Assembly: GCA_945946765.1 (NCBI GenBank)
Contig: CAMEWS010000002.1
Location: forward strand, 1-64,000
Source: an uncultured Clostridia bacterium
GTDB lineage: Bacteria; Cyanobacteriota; Vampirovibrionia; Gastranaerophilales; Gastranaerophilaceae
Reading direction: 5' to 3'
Length of the DNA stretch: 64,000 nucleotides
The translations under genes and the position numbers were made by a program. The notes below the pieces were generated by a model. It saw only the letters and a list, made by a program, of their open reading frames with translations. It did no database searches and was not told the DNA's origin. Positions within the stretch are counted from its first letter, which is position 1, and every line of letters begins with the position of its first letter. Positions 62,037-64,000 of this stretch are shown here, in pieces.

Positions 62037-62112
62037 TTGTCTGTCGGCAAGTATGTCGACCTACTGTGTTGGATTATCGTAAAGCCAATGACTTTTTAAC
62101 TCGTAATGGCAC

Positions 62113-63177
62113 TTACTTCCCTGCATTTTCCAATTTCAACAACTGTTCGTACAGTTTAATTTGTTCGTCAGAAATATTCTTTGGAACGGCAAGACTGATT
62201 TTTACATTCAAATTTCCGTATCCGCCCGATTTTTTGGGCAAGCCGAGTTCTTTCAACCTTAACACCGCACCGCAAGAAGTTTTTGCAGGGATTTTAATAT
62301 TAATTGTTCCATGCAAAGTTTGAAGTTCTTTTTTTGTACCTATAACAGCTTCGGCAGGAGTAACTTCTATTGTTTTTGTAAGGTCTGAACCGTTAATCGT
62401 GTATTCTTTGTCACTAAATTTAACTATCAGATACAAATCACCTTTAGTACCGTTACTACCTGTTTTACCTTCTCCTTTAAGTCTGATTTTTTGCCCTTCT
62501 TTTACTTCTGCGGGGATTTTTACATTCAAACTTTTGGAATAAGTAACAAACCCTGTTCCGTGACATTGACTGCAAACAGAACCTACACCCGAACAGTTTG
62601 TACATTTTTCAAGATTGTTTATGCGTACCGTAACAGGCTTTTGGTTAAATATATCTTTTGCACTGACTTTAATATCTTGGGTAATATTAAGGTCTTGAGC
62701 AGGCTTTTGTTTTGCATTGGAACGATTTGCACGAGATGAGAATCCGCCTTGAAAATCGTCATAAAAAGAACCTGCACCTCCACGAGCAGAACGTGTACCA
62801 CCGCTTGAAAATCCACCGCCGAAAAGGCTGTTAAAGAAGTCGGAAAAACCGCCCAAATCTTCAAAGTTTATGCCGGAGGAGCTGTATTGATAAGAATTTG
62901 CCCCACCGCCAAAATTAAAGTTTTCAAACCCCGGAGGCGGTGTATAATTTGCGCCTGCCTGCCAGTTTGAACCAAGGCTGTCGTAGCGTGCCCGTTTGTT
63001 TTGGTCGCTTAAAACTTCAAATGCTTCGTTAATATCTTTAAATTTTGAAGAAGCTTCGGGTGTTTTATTCACGTCGGGGTGATATTTTTTTGCAAGCTTT
63101 CTGTATGCTGATTTTATTTCTGCTTGTGTAGCTTCTCGCTTTACACCCAATATTTCATAATAATCTTTGTATTCCAT
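62113..63177 (-). CDS. DnaJ/CbpA-type chaperone with a half zinc finger
   Basis: The 354-aa product has an N-terminal J domain ([23 protein letters not shown] at 33-35), a Gly/Phe-rich linker (about 80-150), two CxxCxGxG-type repeats (Cys 192, 195, 202, 205) in place of the usual four, and two substrate-binding beta domains. One zinc centre is therefore present. It would stimulate DnaK. Its form lies between class A (four repeats) and class B (none). The ATG at 63177 has no strong ribosome-binding site. The 63-aa C-terminus ends [20 protein letters not shown]. Confidence 0.9.
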   Translation of the reverse strand: MEYKDYYEILGVKREATQAEIKSAYRKLAKKYHPDVNKTPEASSKFKDINEAFEVLSDQNKRARYDSLGSNWQAGANYTPPPGFENFNFGGGANSYQYSSSGINFEDLGGFSDFFNSLFGGGFSSGGTRSARGGAGSFYDDFQGGFSSRANRSNAKQKPAQDLNITQDIKVSAKDIFNQKPVTVRINNLEKCTNCSGVGSVCSQCHGTGFVTYSKSLNVKIPAEVKEGQKIRLKGEGKTGSNGTKGDLYLIVKFSDKEYTINGSDLTKTIEVTPAEAVIGTKKELQTLHGTINIKIPAKTSCGAVLRLKELGLPKKSGGYGNLNVKISLAVPKNISDEQIKLYEQLLKLENAGK

Positions 63178-63322
63178 TTTTTATCCGTTTCTTTATTTTT
63201 TTCGATTGAATCGTTTTTTATATTTTTATTTTAATATAAAATATGCTCCTCTTAGTTGATTTTAATTATTTATTAATAAAGTTATTCTAAATTTGTTCGA
63301 TAATATATATATCATTATGTTT

Positions 63323-63328
63323 TATAAT
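63323..63328 (+). promoter_or_regulatory. -10 TATAAT of a likely leaderless transcript
   Basis: TATAAT lies exactly 6 nt before the ATG at 63335, as in ldpA and holA. No Shine-Dalgarno sequence is present. Confidence 0.4.
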
Positions 63329-63334
63329 AAATTC

Positions 63335-64000
63335 ATGAAAAAATTTGGTACTGAGTTATTCATAATTTTGGTAGTTTTTGCGTTGGTCTTGCCGGCACAA
63401 AATGCTTTTGCATGGCCGTTTAAAGCTAAAAATACACAACAAATGCAGCAATGTGAAGACAAAAAACAAGCCAAAACAGATACAATACAAAATGTTCCAA
63501 TACCCGAAGGTATCTTGTCACAATCTTCTTTTGTAATAAGTACTATTGATCCTTCATCGGGAGTGACATCTTCAGGCAGTTTTTACCCTGGTGGTCGCGG
63601 GGCAAACCAGTTGGTTGTTTATACTCCAAAATACGGTACGAGAACCGGCACAAACGAATTTGGCGCAGAAGCAATCGTTGTAAATGATACAGTTGTACAA
63701 ATCAGCGGTGCGGATTCTATTATACCCAAAGACGGGTTTGTAATAAGCGGTCATGGTAAAGCAAAAACTTGGATGAACGAAAATATTATTGTTGGTTCAA
63801 AAATTTATATTGATTCTAGCAATATGCTTTTAAATGCATATTTGACAAATGACAGTTTTATTTTTGCCACAAAAGAAAAAATTAAAGAAATTTATGGCAT
63901 GATGAATTATTACAAAGATAATGATATTTATTACGATGATTCTGTTGCGCATGGCTACATAACAAAAGCATTGGATAATTTGAAACGTGCAAACAGACAT
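63335..64000 (+). CDS. Secreted protein of unknown function, cut by the right edge
   Basis: The visible 222 residues begin with a signal peptide (MKKFGTELFIILVVFALVLP then AQNAFAW). A low-complexity Gln/Lys stretch follows. Then comes a beta-rich domain with GTRTGTNEFGAEAIVVND, DSIIPKDGFVISGHGKAKTW and NENIIVGSKIYID, which resembles the front part of extracellular glycosidase- or peptidoglycan-acting proteins that carry a SGHG loop. The rest lies outside the window. An ATG at 63317 is also in frame, but the one at 63335 matches the leaderless spacing. The function is uncertain. Confidence 0.6.
   Translation, partial: MKKFGTELFIILVVFALVLPAQNAFAWPFKAKNTQQMQQCEDKKQAKTDTIQNVPIPEGILSQSSFVISTIDPSSGVTSSGSFYPGGRGANQLVVYTPKYGTRTGTNEFGAEAIVVNDTVVQISGADSIIPKDGFVISGHGKAKTWMNENIIVGSKIYIDSSNMLLNAYLTNDSFIFATKEKIKEIYGMMNYYKDNDIYYDDSVAHGYITKALDNLKRANRH

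Overview
The window is AT-rich, gene-dense bacterial DNA. It fits best with a gut-type, non-photosynthetic relative of the Cyanobacteria (Melainabacteria/Vampirovibrionia, order Gastranaerophilales). The strongest pointer is an LdpA-like iron-sulfur protein (14786-15697), a family otherwise known mainly from cyanobacteria. There are no photosynthesis genes, but there is a flagellar export cluster and a set of large orphan proteins. The lineage is inferred from gene content, not from rRNA.

Layout. 1-7500: two small orphan genes, pilT, recO, deoC, pyk, fabI and an Abi/HEPN-like gene. 7.8-14.4 kb: an oligopeptide-type permease pair, an MgtC-like protein, a TPR protein, a PlsC-like acyltransferase and ffh. 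14.8-17.6 kb: ldpA-tilS-hpt as one overlapping operon. 18-23.5 kb: rpsB and tsf with structured leaders, then dnaE on the opposite strand. 23.7-31.1 kb: an accessory block with a 1208-aa orphan, a tRNA-Arg flanked by inverted repeats, a 998-aa protein made of about ten tandem helix-turn-helix modules, and a small orphan. 31.3-37.2 kb: a stand-alone AICAR transformylase, an Fsr-like MFS exporter, a small membrane protein, rplJ-rplL with an L10 leader, a MITE-like element and recA. 37.4-44 kb: a GNAT enzyme, a family-9 glycosyltransferase and a two-gene AddAB-like nuclease/helicase. 44-48.7 kb: an orphan, a DUF47-PiT phosphate pair, an HExxH protein and a small Q-rich protein. 48.8-58.7 kb: proS, rpmE, holA-holB, a coiled-coil membrane protein, bioG-bioC, gltX, rsfS and mscS. 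59-64 kb: fliP-fliQ-fliR-flhB, a dnaJ-like gene and the start of a secreted protein.

Most genes are housekeeping: translation, replication and repair, protein export, biotin and purine synthesis, phosphate uptake. Three features are less ordinary. First, several dispersed families of intergenic hairpin repeats occur, some directly upstream of major operons, two flanking the tRNA and one forming a 362-bp element with perfect terminal inverted repeats. Second, five genes (HEPN-like, dppB-like, ldpA, holA, and the secreted protein at the right edge) lack a Shine-Dalgarno sequence and show a -10 hexamer exactly 6 nt before the ATG, which points to leaderless transcripts. Third, the tandem-HTH protein looks like a modular nucleic-acid-binding array with no family I can name.
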